Assembly (NCBI GenBank): GCA_036435485.1
Contig: CM071598.1
Span: forward strand, 145,370,148 to 145,434,147
DNA from: Saposhnikovia divaricata
Lineage: Eukaryota > Streptophyta > Magnoliopsida > Apiales > Apiaceae
DNA length: 64,000 nucleotides
Direction: 5' to 3'
This document shows, in pieces, positions 22,500-32,699 of this stretch. Made by a program: the position numbers and the translations under genes. Every line of letters begins with the position of its first letter. Positions within the stretch are counted from its first letter, which is position 1. Below the pieces are notes generated by a model that ran no database searches, had not been told where the DNA came from, and worked only from the letters and a program-made list of their open reading frames with translations.

Positions 22500-22685
22500 A
22501 CTGCCAAGACAATCGGCAAGACAATCTGCTCTTCCAAGACAATCAATTTTGTACTGCCAAGACAATCGGCAAGACAATCCAAAATCTCCAAGACAATCAA
22601 TTTGTATTGCCAAGACAATAAGCAATACAATAGGCAAGACAATCCAGGTTAACCAAGACAATCGGCAATACAATTGAGATTGTCT
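22500..22685. repeat. AAGACAAT minisatellite in the Sirevirus LTR
   Basis: Nested repeats of (c)aagacaatc with ggc/tcc spacers; two longer units share tgtactgccaagacaatcgg. The same array lies in the other LTR at 33200-33385 with a few substitutions. The minus-strand frame over it reads as a repetitive leucine/isoleucine peptide and is not regarded as a gene. Confidence 0.85.
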
Positions 22686-22799
22686 TGTTAATATTAAAAA
22701 CAACCCACTTGGCTGTTATGATTTGAATTGAATCTGTGTAAACAAAATATTCTTGACTGCCAAATTCGAACACCAGTTGTAGGGACGGACTGTGAGAAT

Positions 22800-22862
22800 C
22801 ACGCGCGCACTATTTTCTTTCCTTTTCCAGGCGCGTGGGGTTCACGCGCGCCATAGGCGCGT
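22800..22862. repeat. CpG-rich palindrome cluster in Sirevirus 3' LTR
   Basis: cacgcgcgcac, aggcgcgtgg, cacgcgcgcc and aggcgcg occur within 63 bp of otherwise AT-rich LTR. Repeated at 33501-33563 in the 5' LTR. Confidence 0.8.
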
Positions 22863-23974
22863 TAGTGCAGGTCCGACAGAAAGAATACATGCATGTTGTT
22901 TATGCAGGCAGAAAGAACTTGGTCCAGGCTGTTTTGCTTTCTCTTTCTTTTTTTTATTACCAAAATAAACAGGTTGTACCACTTGACTAATTCATGCATG
23001 CTCTCTTTTTTTTTTTGTTTGTTTTCTTTCAACCTTTTTCTGTCGACAACTAACAACTACAACTTCCTTTCTTCTTTTTTTTATTTGTTTTGTTTTGATT
23101 CTTTTTCTTTTCTTTTGATTTTTTTTCTTTTCTTTATCTATTATATTTAATTTAATTAATTTGATTAATCAATTAATCATTTAAATGAATAATGATTAAT
23201 TAATTAATAAACTAATTAATTAAATCTAATAGATTAATATATTAATTCAAAATTTAATTAACATGATAATTAATTTAATAAATAAATTAATTCGACATGA
23301 ATTAATTTATTAAATTAAATCAATTACATAATTATATTAATTAAAAGAGAATTAATATAAATCTTTTGACAGCTCAAATATTTTTCTTGAACCACTGAAA
23401 GTAATAAAGAATTACCACCGAATTTTCGTTGACGCTCGATGCACGGTCTGGTTCATTAGCGACTAACTCCAACGGCTTTTCTTTATTTTTGACTTTATGG
23501 CTGTGGTTATTGTCTTCTCTTAATATACCCGTCTTGATAGCTTGAACCACTGAAGTTAATGATAAACAACCACTGTTTAATGTTGACACTCGATGTACTG
23601 TCTGGTTCATGAGTGACTAACCGCAATGACTGTTCTTCATATATTGACTTTAAGATCTGGTTCCTTTTCTTTTCTTTCTTCTCTCTCTAATAATTCTTCT
23701 GTACTGTCTCTGTCACTATAGAAATCTCTGTCACTTTAAATGAATCCACTTCTTTAACGAATACTTCACTGAGGCTTGATCAGATGTCTGAACTTCTTTC
23801 AATGTAGTAATTCCTCAAGTCTGTAGATTGACCTTGATCTTTTTCTTCTGACAGATAATACAATCTGAGATTCCTTGTGACAGTCTATATACTATTTACT
23901 ATTACAATCTTGTTTAAGTTGAGTTGTATCCTCGAAATACAAATAGGCTACATCATATGCCTGATAGTCCTTCA

Positions 23975-26866
23975 CATCTTACATTGGTGATTATCAGCAG
24001 TTCTTGATTTACAATCACTTCCCATTTCAGACACAGCTTTTCTCACTAAAGAAAAATAGCTGTTCTTACTATATAGACAATGGTGAATCAATACCATTTC
24101 TATAACTTCTGGTGAATTTACTACTCTTCCACTTAGTCTTTATACATAGTACATTGAAAGACTAATAGAATAGTATTGTGATGTAATTCTCCTTATATCT
24201 CCACTTTCATAACAAATGAAAGTTCTTTTGCTTATTCATCTAAGGCTCCCCCTTAGAAACTAGACTTGCTTCTCATTCTAAGCACAGTCTTTAATCCTCC
24301 CCCTTTCTAACTCACTCTTCTTTTACTTGTACCTCAACACCTCTCCCCCTTAGTTGAGTATATCCTACTAAGGTAAGCTTTAAGCTTGAATATATCTTTT
24401 TCAATATATCTCTCCCCCTTAGTTGAGGAATCCTCCATTCAACTAATTGACAAAGTAGTTGATAACAAATTGTTTCCAATTTTTACCAATCGTTAAAGTA
24501 CATTGAAATCAATTGATAAAGCTTTGTTAGAAAGGAAGTTTCATTTTCTTCCTCACTGTGAGTGTGTGATAGTGTTTAGTGTACCTCACAAGTGTTTCAC
24601 TCTTCTCTCCACTCATTTGTGTTGTGTGTCTCACTTCTCTCTTTGTTTACACTCTTGCTCACTAGTGTTTCACTCATATCACTCATAGCTCCAACATCCG
24701 TTAGTGTACCTGCAAGGAAAAATCACCCTAGCCCCTTCAAGAGAGGTCAGTGGTGGTGCAATGGGAGTTCGCAAATCCCAAATCCTCGTTGGACTCGTCA
24801 GACGAATCTGAGTCATAATCTACAAGTTGCTAATTTCCCTTTTTAGGGTTTTCAGATTTGAATTCTGAGAAGGTAGACAATGATCAATAAAATTTAGCAT
24901 TGAGATCAAAGTTCCTTTCAAATGTCTGTGAAGACATCACCTTGTTAAACTCATCAGGTAAAATCTGAATCATAGTTCACAAGTTGCCGATCCGCACCTA
25001 TGTCGGATCCGTTACCCACAGGATCCAGATATGTTCCATCTGGGGAGTTAGATAATGATCTTGATGAATTTTGCATTTGAGATCAATACCTTCTCTCGAG
25101 GTCTGTGAAGACAATTAGTTCGTTAAAGAACCTTTAACTTATAATCCTAACCGTAAAATGGTTGGATTACAGGTTTCCGTCAATTCATCCTTGGTGTGTG
25201 CAATCTCACTTTGTGCATATGAAATATTTTGGATAGTGTATAAGGTAGTGACTCTCCAACTGAATATCCCACACATTCTTGTTTGCTGCATCAAGTGCAG
25301 TTACTCCCTGGTGACTTCTAGTCTGATAGGTTACTTCCATTTAGGGGGTAAGATAGAATGTGTTTGAGTTTGATTGTAGTCTGGGATCAAAGTTGTTGGG
25401 TTTACAACCTTATGACTAAACATGTGAGAATACAAAATTCCATGTAGATGAACCTGCATCACAGAATATGAGCAACATAGATAGAATGCATTTTTAACAT
25501 TGAAAAATTTTCTAAGAAAATATTGCATTTTATCTTAAGAGAAATGATATACAGTTGTGATTTTAAAAGATTTACAATGTAATCAATCACAGATGTAGAA
25601 AGAGATTTTGAGTTAGGAAGATATAGATCTTGAGTTGGTTTTACAAAATAAGAACATAGGCAAAAATCCAATTAATAAATATTAATCGAATCAATGTATG
25701 TTAATGTATAAACCAATACAAACAAAACTATTTTATCATGTTTTAGGTCCTGTAAGATAGATACCAACTATTAGTAGCACTTGATAGGTCTTGTCTTCCA
25801 ATTGTTAGATCCTGAAAATCAAACATTAGTTCCTAACCAATTGTATAGACACATACCAATTTGATACCAACATTGGTCAATTGTTAAGTCCTTAACACGA
25901 AGATCTGTTAACAGCAATCACAAAACAAAGATTTATATTTAAACTGCAGGTTTTGTGTGTGTTAATAAGAAGAACAACAAAAGAACCAAGTACAGGGACC
26001 TATTTGTAAGTTTTGCAAGTATAGTGACTAAACTCTAAAAACTATACAAACTATTTATATACACATGAAAAAGAATATACAAAAATAAGAAATAATAAAT
26101 ATAATAATTATACAAAATAAAAACTATAAGAAAAGAAAAAATTCAAATAAAACTAAACAAAGAAAATTTTTTTGAATTAACATAAAAATAATAAAACTAT
26201 ACATAAATAATAATTTACAAACAAATTTTTATTTTTATTAATTTTTATTTTTATATTATTTTTTTAAATGCAAAAATAACTGTATTAATAATATTTACAG
26301 AATATTAAAGATAAAAGATAATAATTTAGAAAAATATCTACAACAATATAACTACTTAAAATAACTAAATAGAAAATATAAAATACTAAAAATACCATAG
26401 TTTGTCCTTTTGACGGAATTAACACATTAATAACAGAAGAACAAACACTACAAAATATTGAATAAAATATTAACTATTTACATAAACATTTGTAGCAAAT
26501 TAATAAATCTATATATATTTTCGAATAAAATGACTTTCTTATCAGAAAATTATTTTGAAAGAAAATATGATTTATTAAAAGATCACAAATATTCAAAAGG
26601 AATTTTCAACAAAAATAGATTTCTCACTAATTTCCACTTGTAAAATTTGAGAAAAATATTTTTAGAGAAAATAAAATTATTCTAAAATAAAAATAAAATA
26701 AAAAAAATAAGTAGGAAAATATTAAGAAGATAATGACAATGATTTAAGAATTAACAAGCAAGATTATAAGTTGATAAAATAATTATACAAGTGATTTAAA
26801 TCAGAAAATATTCACAAAATAATCACTTGTAAATTATTAAAGATCAAACCTCAGATATTAACTTGT
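23975..26866 (-). other. Sirevirus long 3' untranslated region
   Basis: About 2.9 kb between the pol stop and the 3' LTR with no supported coding frame. On the minus strand it contains repeated purine tracts: ctaagggggag at about 24247-24256, gggggagg near 24296, and caactaagggggaga near 24343-24358 and 24411-24426. Multiple polypurine-like copies upstream of the 3' LTR are characteristic of Sireviruses. The distal half (26030-26860) is extremely A/T-rich. An envelope-like gene, present in some Sireviruses, is not evident. Confidence 0.65.
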
Positions 26867-29800
26867 TTAATTACTAGGACTGTTTAACATACCCAATTTA
26901 CCAACAATTCTGGTGAATGTGGATTCGTCAAGAGACTTAGTAAAAATATCTGCTGTTTGTTCTTCTGTGGGTACAAAAAATAACTCCACAGTACCATTCA
27001 TGACATGCTCTCGAATAAAATGATACCTGATGTCAATGTGCTTTGTTCTCGTGTGCTGCACAGGATTGTTGGAGATTGCTATGGCACTTGTATTATCACA
27101 CAGGATAGGAATCTTGTCAAGTACAAAGCCATAATCCCGTAGCTGATTTCTGATCCACAAGATCTGAGCGCAACAGCTTCCAGCAGCTATGTATTCAGCT
27201 TCGGCTGTAGAGTTGGAAACTGTTTGCTGTTTCTTACTGTACCAAGAAACCAACCTGCCACCTAGGAATTGACAACTCCCAGAGGTGCTCTTTCTATCTA
27301 CAACACTTCCTGCATAGTCTGAATCTGTATATCCAACAAGATTAAAACCAGATTCTTTAGGGTACCAAATTCCTAAATTTGGAGTACCCTTAAGATATCT
27401 CAAGATTCGTTTAACAGCAATGAGATGCACATCTCTAGGATCCGCTTGGAACCTTGCACACAAGCATGTAGCATGCATAATATCAGGTCTACTTGCAGTA
27501 AGGTAAAGTAATGAGCCTATCATACCTCTATAGCTTGTGATATCTACCTTAGCAGAATTTTCACATGCTCCAAATTTAACAGCAGTAGATGATGGTGTTC
27601 TTGCTGAAGATGAGTCCTCCATTAGATACTTCTTGAGAAGCTCTTTGACATACTTGGATTGACAGATAAATATTCCATCTGTCCTTTGACTTATTTGCAA
27701 TCCAAGAAAGAACTTCAGCTCACCCATCATGCTAATTTCAAATTTACCCTGCATTAACTTAGCAAATTTCTTGCACAACAGATCATTAGTAGACCCAAAT
27801 ATTATATCGTCCACATAGACTTGGACTAGAATTGTATCATTCTTATGTTTCTTTGTGAAGAGAGTTTTGTCTATGACACCTCTAACAAAACCATTTTCAA
27901 TTAAAAATTCAGAGAGAGTGTCATACCATTTCCTTGGTGCTTGCTTAAGACCATAGACAGCCTTGAAAAGGAAGTAGACATAGCCAATTAAATCTGGATC
28001 TTCAAAGCCAGGGGGCTGTTCTACATAAACCTCTTCATCTAGCTTGCCATTCAAGAAAGCACTCTTGACATCCATTTGATAAACTTTAAAGTTTGAAAAT
28101 GCTGCGAATGCCAAGAATATTCTTATGGCCTCAAGTCTAGCCATTGGAGCATAGGTCTCATCATAATCAATGCCTTCAGATTGGGAGTAACCCTTTGCTA
28201 CCAGTCTTGCTTTATTTCTCGTCACTGTGCCATCTTCATCAAGTTTGTTTCTGAATACCCACCTAGTGCCTACTACTGTTCTGTTTGTAGGTCTGGGTAC
28301 CAGCTTCCATACTTCTTGTTGTTTGAATTGATTGAGTTCATCTTGCATCGCAATCACCAAATCAGGATCAGAAAGCGCTTCTTCAGTTTTCTTAGGTTCC
28401 ATTTCAGACAGAAACCCAGAATAATTACATTGATTCTGAAAAGCTCTTCTAGTCTTCACACCAACAACTGGATCACCAATGATTAGCTCAAAAGGATGAG
28501 CTCTATTCCAAACAGTCTGTCTGGGAAGATTAGATCTTGAAGATTCGCTTTGATCTTCATTGTGATGTTGTGTGTGACCAGTTGACCCTTCATTTTCTCC
28601 CCCTGAGTTGTTGCCAGGTTGACTAGATGATGATTGTTTAGAAGAGTCAGGGGAATTTTGACTACTATCATTGATTTCATCACCATTACCCTGATCATCA
28701 TTGTTGTCATTAGCATCAACAAAAATCTCAGGTGCATTGTCATCATCTGAATCTGTATCTGTCATGTCATCGAAAGATAGCTTCTTAGATGGATTCTCAG
28801 TTTGGATACTAGGGAGTTTAGTGTCATCGAATGTTATATTGACACTTTCCATCATCTTCTGTTCATCAATCACATACACCCTGTATGCTCTCATTGAATA
28901 ACCAATAAAAATTGCTTCAAATGCTTTGGTATCGAATTTACCACCTTGATCATCTCCTTCTTTAAGCACAAAACATTTCGCCCCAAGTACATGAAAGTAT
29001 TTGAGTGTTGGTTTCTTATCAGCCATAATTTCATAGGGTGTCTTCATTTGATCTTTATTGATTAGAGTTCGATTCTGGGTATAGCACGCAGTATTGACAG
29101 CTTCAGCCCAAAAGTACAATGGAAGCCTTGATTCACTTAACATAGTACGTGCAGCTTCAATCAAGGTTCTATTCTTTCTTTCCACTACCCCATTTTGCTG
29201 AGGAGTTCTTGGAGCTGAGTATTGTCTGGTTATACCCTTCTCAGTGCAGAAGTCATTTAGAACTGCATTCTTGAATTCAGTTCCATTGTCTGATCTTATA
29301 GCTCTCACTGGATACGTAGAATCTCGCTCAATTAATATGATGTGATCAATCACCAGTTGTGGAGTCTCATCTTTAGAATTCAAAAACAGGACCCATGTGT
29401 ATTTTGAAAAATCATCAACAATCACTAGAGCATATCTCTTTCTTGACATAGACATCACATTAACTGGACCAAACAAATCCATATGAAGTAATTGTAATGG
29501 TTCAGTTATTGAAGATGTGTCAGTGCTCCTGTGACTTGCCCTTTTTAGCTTGCCTTTTTGACATGCATCACAAAGTCCTTCTTGAGTGAATTCCATTGAA
29601 GGCAAACCTCTCACCAACTCTCTTTTAACCAGAGAATTCATTGTCTTAAAATTAAGATGAGAAAGTTTCTTGTGCCATAGCCAACTCTCATCATTAGATG
29701 CTTTAGTGTAGAAGCAAGTGATTTCTTTAGTGCTTCCAGAGTTCATATTGGCTACGTACAGATTGCCTTTTCTAACTCCTGTCAGTTGTGGCTTTTCATG

Positions 29801-30139
29801 TCTCTTGTGTGAAATTAGACAATTCTTCTTGTTGAAATGAACTTCATAACCTTTGTCACAGAATTGACTGACACTGCGAAAATTATGCTCAAGTCCTTTC
29901 ACAAAAGAGACTTCATCAATGATAACATTTCCAGCTTCAAGTCTGCCATATCCATCAGTTCTACCTTTGCTGTTATCTCCAAAGGTAACTACTGGGCCGG
30001 CCTTCTCCACCACATTTGTCAGCAGGGTTCTGTCTCCAGTCATATGCCTTGAACATCCACTGTCCAAGATCCAGGTTACTCGTTCAACCTGTTCAATACC
30101 CTGCAATGACAAACGGATTAAACCTTCTTCGGAACCCAA
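26867..30139 (-). CDS. Sirevirus pol polyprotein (PR-INT-RT-RNase H)
   Basis: A 1090-aa open frame. Aspartic protease motif DSG is at residues 26-28 (WILDSGCSRHMTG). The integrase zinc finger has H156, H161, C190, C193, and the catalytic triad is D221 (HMDLFG), D284 (RSDNGTEF), E320 (QQNGVVERKN). Reverse transcriptase has KARLVAKGYSQ and a YVDD box at about 775-778. The RNase H region has AEAEYIAAG and the C-terminal KHIDIRYHFIREHV. All catalytic residues I can identify are intact. The first codon is TTG; the frame overlaps the end of gag by 22 nt in the -1 phase, so it must be expressed by frameshifting, by a spliced or internal mRNA, or one of the two ends is shifted by a 1-nt indel. Confidence 0.9.
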   Translation of the reverse strand: MGSEEGLIRLSLQGIEQVERVTWILDSGCSRHMTGDRTLLTNVVEKAGPVVTFGDNSKGRTDGYGRLEAGNVIIDEVSFVKGLEHNFRSVSQFCDKGYEVHFNKKNCLISHKRHEKPQLTGVRKGNLYVANMNSGSTKEITCFYTKASNDESWLWHKKLSHLNFKTMNSLVKRELVRGLPSMEFTQEGLCDACQKGKLKRASHRSTDTSSITEPLQLLHMDLFGPVNVMSMSRKRYALVIVDDFSKYTWVLFLNSKDETPQLVIDHIILIERDSTYPVRAIRSDNGTEFKNAVLNDFCTEKGITRQYSAPRTPQQNGVVERKNRTLIEAARTMLSESRLPLYFWAEAVNTACYTQNRTLINKDQMKTPYEIMADKKPTLKYFHVLGAKCFVLKEGDDQGGKFDTKAFEAIFIGYSMRAYRVYVIDEQKMMESVNITFDDTKLPSIQTENPSKKLSFDDMTDTDSDDDNAPEIFVDANDNNDDQGNGDEINDSSQNSPDSSKQSSSSQPGNNSGGENEGSTGHTQHHNEDQSESSRSNLPRQTVWNRAHPFELIIGDPVVGVKTRRAFQNQCNYSGFLSEMEPKKTEEALSDPDLVIAMQDELNQFKQQEVWKLVPRPTNRTVVGTRWVFRNKLDEDGTVTRNKARLVAKGYSQSEGIDYDETYAPMARLEAIRIFLAFAAFSNFKVYQMDVKSAFLNGKLDEEVYVEQPPGFEDPDLIGYVYFLFKAVYGLKQAPRKWYDTLSEFLIENGFVRGVIDKTLFTKKHKNDTILVQVYVDDIIFGSTNDLLCKKFAKLMQGKFEISMMGELKFFLGLQISQRTDGIFICQSKYVKELLKKYLMEDSSSARTPSSTAVKFGACENSAKVDITSYRGMIGSLLYLTASRPDIMHATCLCARFQADPRDVHLIAVKRILRYLKGTPNLGIWYPKESGFNLVGYTDSDYAGSVVDRKSTSGSCQFLGGRLVSWYSKKQQTVSNSTAEAEYIAAGSCCAQILWIRNQLRDYGFVLDKIPILCDNTSAIAISNNPVQHTRTKHIDIRYHFIREHVMNGTVELFFVPTEEQTADIFTKSLDESTFTRIVGKLGMLNSPSN

Positions 30140-32601
30140 ATTTGATTGGGTCCAGAGTACTTAAAGAATTGGCCTTTGTCATGCAAAACAACATTCTTTA
30201 CTTTAACAACAGCTTTACCATTATTCAATAAACATTTTACCCTATAAACAGATTTGACAATCTTTTGTTTCAGTTTAGGTATCCATGTTTGTTTAGCAGC
30301 AAGAACACTCTTTTCAGTGACTGGACATTTGACTTTGTAAACAGCCTTAGTAAAACTTTGTTTAGGCTTTGGTACAAATGTCTCTCTCCTAACATAAGGA
30401 GGACTAGCAGTCTTTGATCTAACATTTTTATTTCTGTTCATATGTTGTCGAGGAGCAGTCTTATTATCACATGCATGATTACCATTAAAGTAAGCAGACA
30501 TCACATTAAAAGCACAAGACATACAGTTGACAACACCACATGCTTTATGATTAGAATCAATGATAGGCATGTTACTCATGTTAGACATTTTATTGTTCTG
30601 CTTCAACTTGTTACCACCTAATCCAGTCTTTGAAGAACTAGTTGTTTCAACAACCTTGACTGGCACTTTAGGTACATCTTTCTTAGATGAAATATTTTCT
30701 GGATTAGTGTTCTCAACAGATTTAGCCTTAACAAAGACTGTGACATCTTTCTTGGATGAAACATTCTTTGGATTAGCGTTCTTAACAGATTTATCCTTAA
30801 CACATTTATCCTTAACAAAGACTGTGCCATTTGCACTATCCTCATTTCTCATTTCTTCCTGAATAACCATAGAAAGAATATCTGGTGGTCCAGCATCAGA
30901 TTTTTTAAACATTGGTTTTTCAACATTCTTGAGAATATGTGGTATACCTCTTTCTTTAGCTGAAATAGGATTAGGAGAATGATTACTCAAAGAACCAACA
31001 GCTTGATTGTAATCAAATCTTATTCCTACAGTTCGTTCTACTGCTTGTTTGTTGAAGAACTCTTTGGAAACTTTAACAGAATTATAACAAGCTCTAATCT
31101 GTGTTTCAAGTTCTTTAATCCTGATGTCTTGTTCAGCAATCCTATCAACTTGTTTTACCATGTATTCTCCTAGCGACTTATCTCTGTAGTTAAGTCTAGC
31201 TATTTCTTCTATATTCTTATCTTGATTAATCTGCACCTTCTTTAAATCTAACACTTCATTTTCAAGTTTATTGTTAACAAGACTTATTCTCTCGTACCCT
31301 TTTTGTGCATTAGTCAAGCAATTACGTAAACTATGAATTAACTCAGCATCAGTAAGAGTTACCGGTGTGGTGTAATAAGTTGATGATTCAGCATTTGCCA
31401 CCAATGCAAAGTTTCCATATTCTTCATCTTCGCTATCTGTGTCATCCCAGCTTTTACCAGCAGCTACATAAGCTCTTCCACTCTTCTTCTTTTCAGAAGC
31501 ATAATCTTTCTTCTGTGCTTGCTTGGGTTTCTGACACTCAGTAGCAAAGTGTCCCAACTCATTACAGTTGAAGCAACGGATCTTGCTTCTGTCAACAGTT
31601 CCAGTTTTGTAACCTCCCCTGTTACTAGAGGATGAAGAACCTCCTCTCTGAAATCTGTTATTTGACTTAAACCTGAACTTTGGATTTCTTCTGAATCTGA
31701 AGTTACTGAATTGTCTCACCATCATCGCCATAGATTCATCTTCCAATTGATCCAGCTCTTCTAGTGAATAGAATTCACTACCATCCTGAGTAGCTGGTGT
31801 TTGGCCATGTTCCACTTCAGTTTGTTCCTTGTTGAAGCTGTTAGGTTGAACAATTTTAGCTTCCACTTCCTTAGGAACCTCAACTACTAGAGCTGTAGAA
31901 GAATTTGCCATTCTGCCTTTGCCAGAGAACTCCTTCTGCTGTACTTGTTCTAATTCATATGTTTTCAGAACACCAAACAGCCTTTCAAGAGCAATCTTGT
32001 TTAAATCTCTTGATTCTCTGATGGCAGTTATTCTATGCTCCAAGTGAGTAGGCATAGTCAGTAAAAACTTCATGTTGATCTCCTTCTGAGTATATTGCTT
32101 GCCATGAACTTGCAAGTTGTTGATTATTTTGTTATACCTTTCGAACACTTCCTGAATGCTTTCGTTAGGGCCAGCTCTAAAGTGTTCATATTCAGAGGTC
32201 AAAATTTGAAGTCTATTTTCCCCGACTTCATCAGTTCCTTCATTGATAGTTTCAATAGTTTCCCAGATGTGCTTAGCGGTTTTACAATTCATCACATGGC
32301 TATACATTACAGCATCGAGGGAATCTATTAAAATAAGTCTCAAATTTTTATCCAATCCAACTTCCTCTTTTTCTTCAACGGTAAAGTTCTTAGGGTCCTT
32401 TGGATAGGATTTTGCAGGTATTGTTACAACTCCATTTGTAACCGTTTCAGCATCATGTTGGATAGGAATTATTGGTCCATTTTTCAAAATCCACAAAAAT
32501 CTTGGATTTGTTACATCAAGAAATAACTCCATTTTGTTTTTCCACATGTCATAGTTATCTTTATTAAAGATAGGAATGTTAACAATGCCTTTGGTTGACA
32601 T
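30118..32601 (-). CDS. Sirevirus Gag
   Basis: An 827-aa open frame starting 84 nt into the internal region after the primer-binding site. The N-terminal capsid-like region contains the family pattern YDMWKNKMELFLD and a 'LTSEYEHFRAGPNESIQEVFERYNKI'-type segment (UBN2-like). A CCHC knuckle CFNCNELGHFATEC follows at about 342-355. The region after about 440 is heptad-rich and predicted coiled coil (LENEVLDLKKVQI...). Near 640-690 there is a duplicated VKAKSVENTNPENISSKK-like repeat. The unusually long Gag with an extended region after the knuckle is typical of Sireviruses. It ends in WVPKKV*, overlapping pol. Confidence 0.88.
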   Translation of the reverse strand: MSTKGIVNIPIFNKDNYDMWKNKMELFLDVTNPRFLWILKNGPIIPIQHDAETVTNGVVTIPAKSYPKDPKNFTVEEKEEVGLDKNLRLILIDSLDAVMYSHVMNCKTAKHIWETIETINEGTDEVGENRLQILTSEYEHFRAGPNESIQEVFERYNKIINNLQVHGKQYTQKEINMKFLLTMPTHLEHRITAIRESRDLNKIALERLFGVLKTYELEQVQQKEFSGKGRMANSSTALVVEVPKEVEAKIVQPNSFNKEQTEVEHGQTPATQDGSEFYSLEELDQLEDESMAMMVRQFSNFRFRRNPKFRFKSNNRFQRGGSSSSSNRGGYKTGTVDRSKIRCFNCNELGHFATECQKPKQAQKKDYASEKKKSGRAYVAAGKSWDDTDSEDEEYGNFALVANAESSTYYTTPVTLTDAELIHSLRNCLTNAQKGYERISLVNNKLENEVLDLKKVQINQDKNIEEIARLNYRDKSLGEYMVKQVDRIAEQDIRIKELETQIRACYNSVKVSKEFFNKQAVERTVGIRFDYNQAVGSLSNHSPNPISAKERGIPHILKNVEKPMFKKSDAGPPDILSMVIQEEMRNEDSANGTVFVKDKCVKDKSVKNANPKNVSSKKDVTVFVKAKSVENTNPENISSKKDVPKVPVKVVETTSSSKTGLGGNKLKQNNKMSNMSNMPIIDSNHKACGVVNCMSCAFNVMSAYFNGNHACDNKTAPRQHMNRNKNVRSKTASPPYVRRETFVPKPKQSFTKAVYKVKCPVTEKSVLAAKQTWIPKLKQKIVKSVYRVKCLLNNGKAVVKVKNVVLHDKGQFFKYSGPNQIWVPKKV

Positions 32602-32684
32602 GATGAATTTTTAAGAGAGTTAAAAATTCGAGCTTGATTTTTGATTGAGTAAAAATAGGATCTTGATTTGTGTATCAATCAATA

Positions 32685-32697
32685 GGCTCGGATACCA
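32685..32697 (-). promoter_or_regulatory. Sirevirus primer-binding site
   Basis: Reads TGGTATCCGAGCC on the minus strand, 2 nt inside the 5' LTR boundary. It is complementary to the 3' end of the initiator tRNA-Met type used by Ty1/copia elements. Confidence 0.85.
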
Positions 32698-32699
32698 AT

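Larger units (their letters stand above)
21999..23974 (-). repeat. Sirevirus 3' LTR
   Basis: Pairs with 32700-34662 and carries TG...CA ends. The minus-strand start (complement of the 23960-23974 end) has about 8 bp that the other LTR lacks. It contains the AAGACAAT minisatellite (22500-22685), a CpG-rich cluster (22800-22862), a long T/C-rich tract (22930-23140) and an extremely AT-rich block (23140-23360). Confidence 0.85.

Noticed and set aside
22422..22703. 93-aa minus-strand frame in the Sirevirus LTR, repeated at 33123-33404
   Set aside because: It is the translation of the AAGACAAT minisatellite and contains only the repeated CRLSW/IVL peptide.
28181..28901. Plus-strand frames antisense to Sirevirus pol
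   Set aside because: Shadows of a well-supported polyprotein on the other strand.
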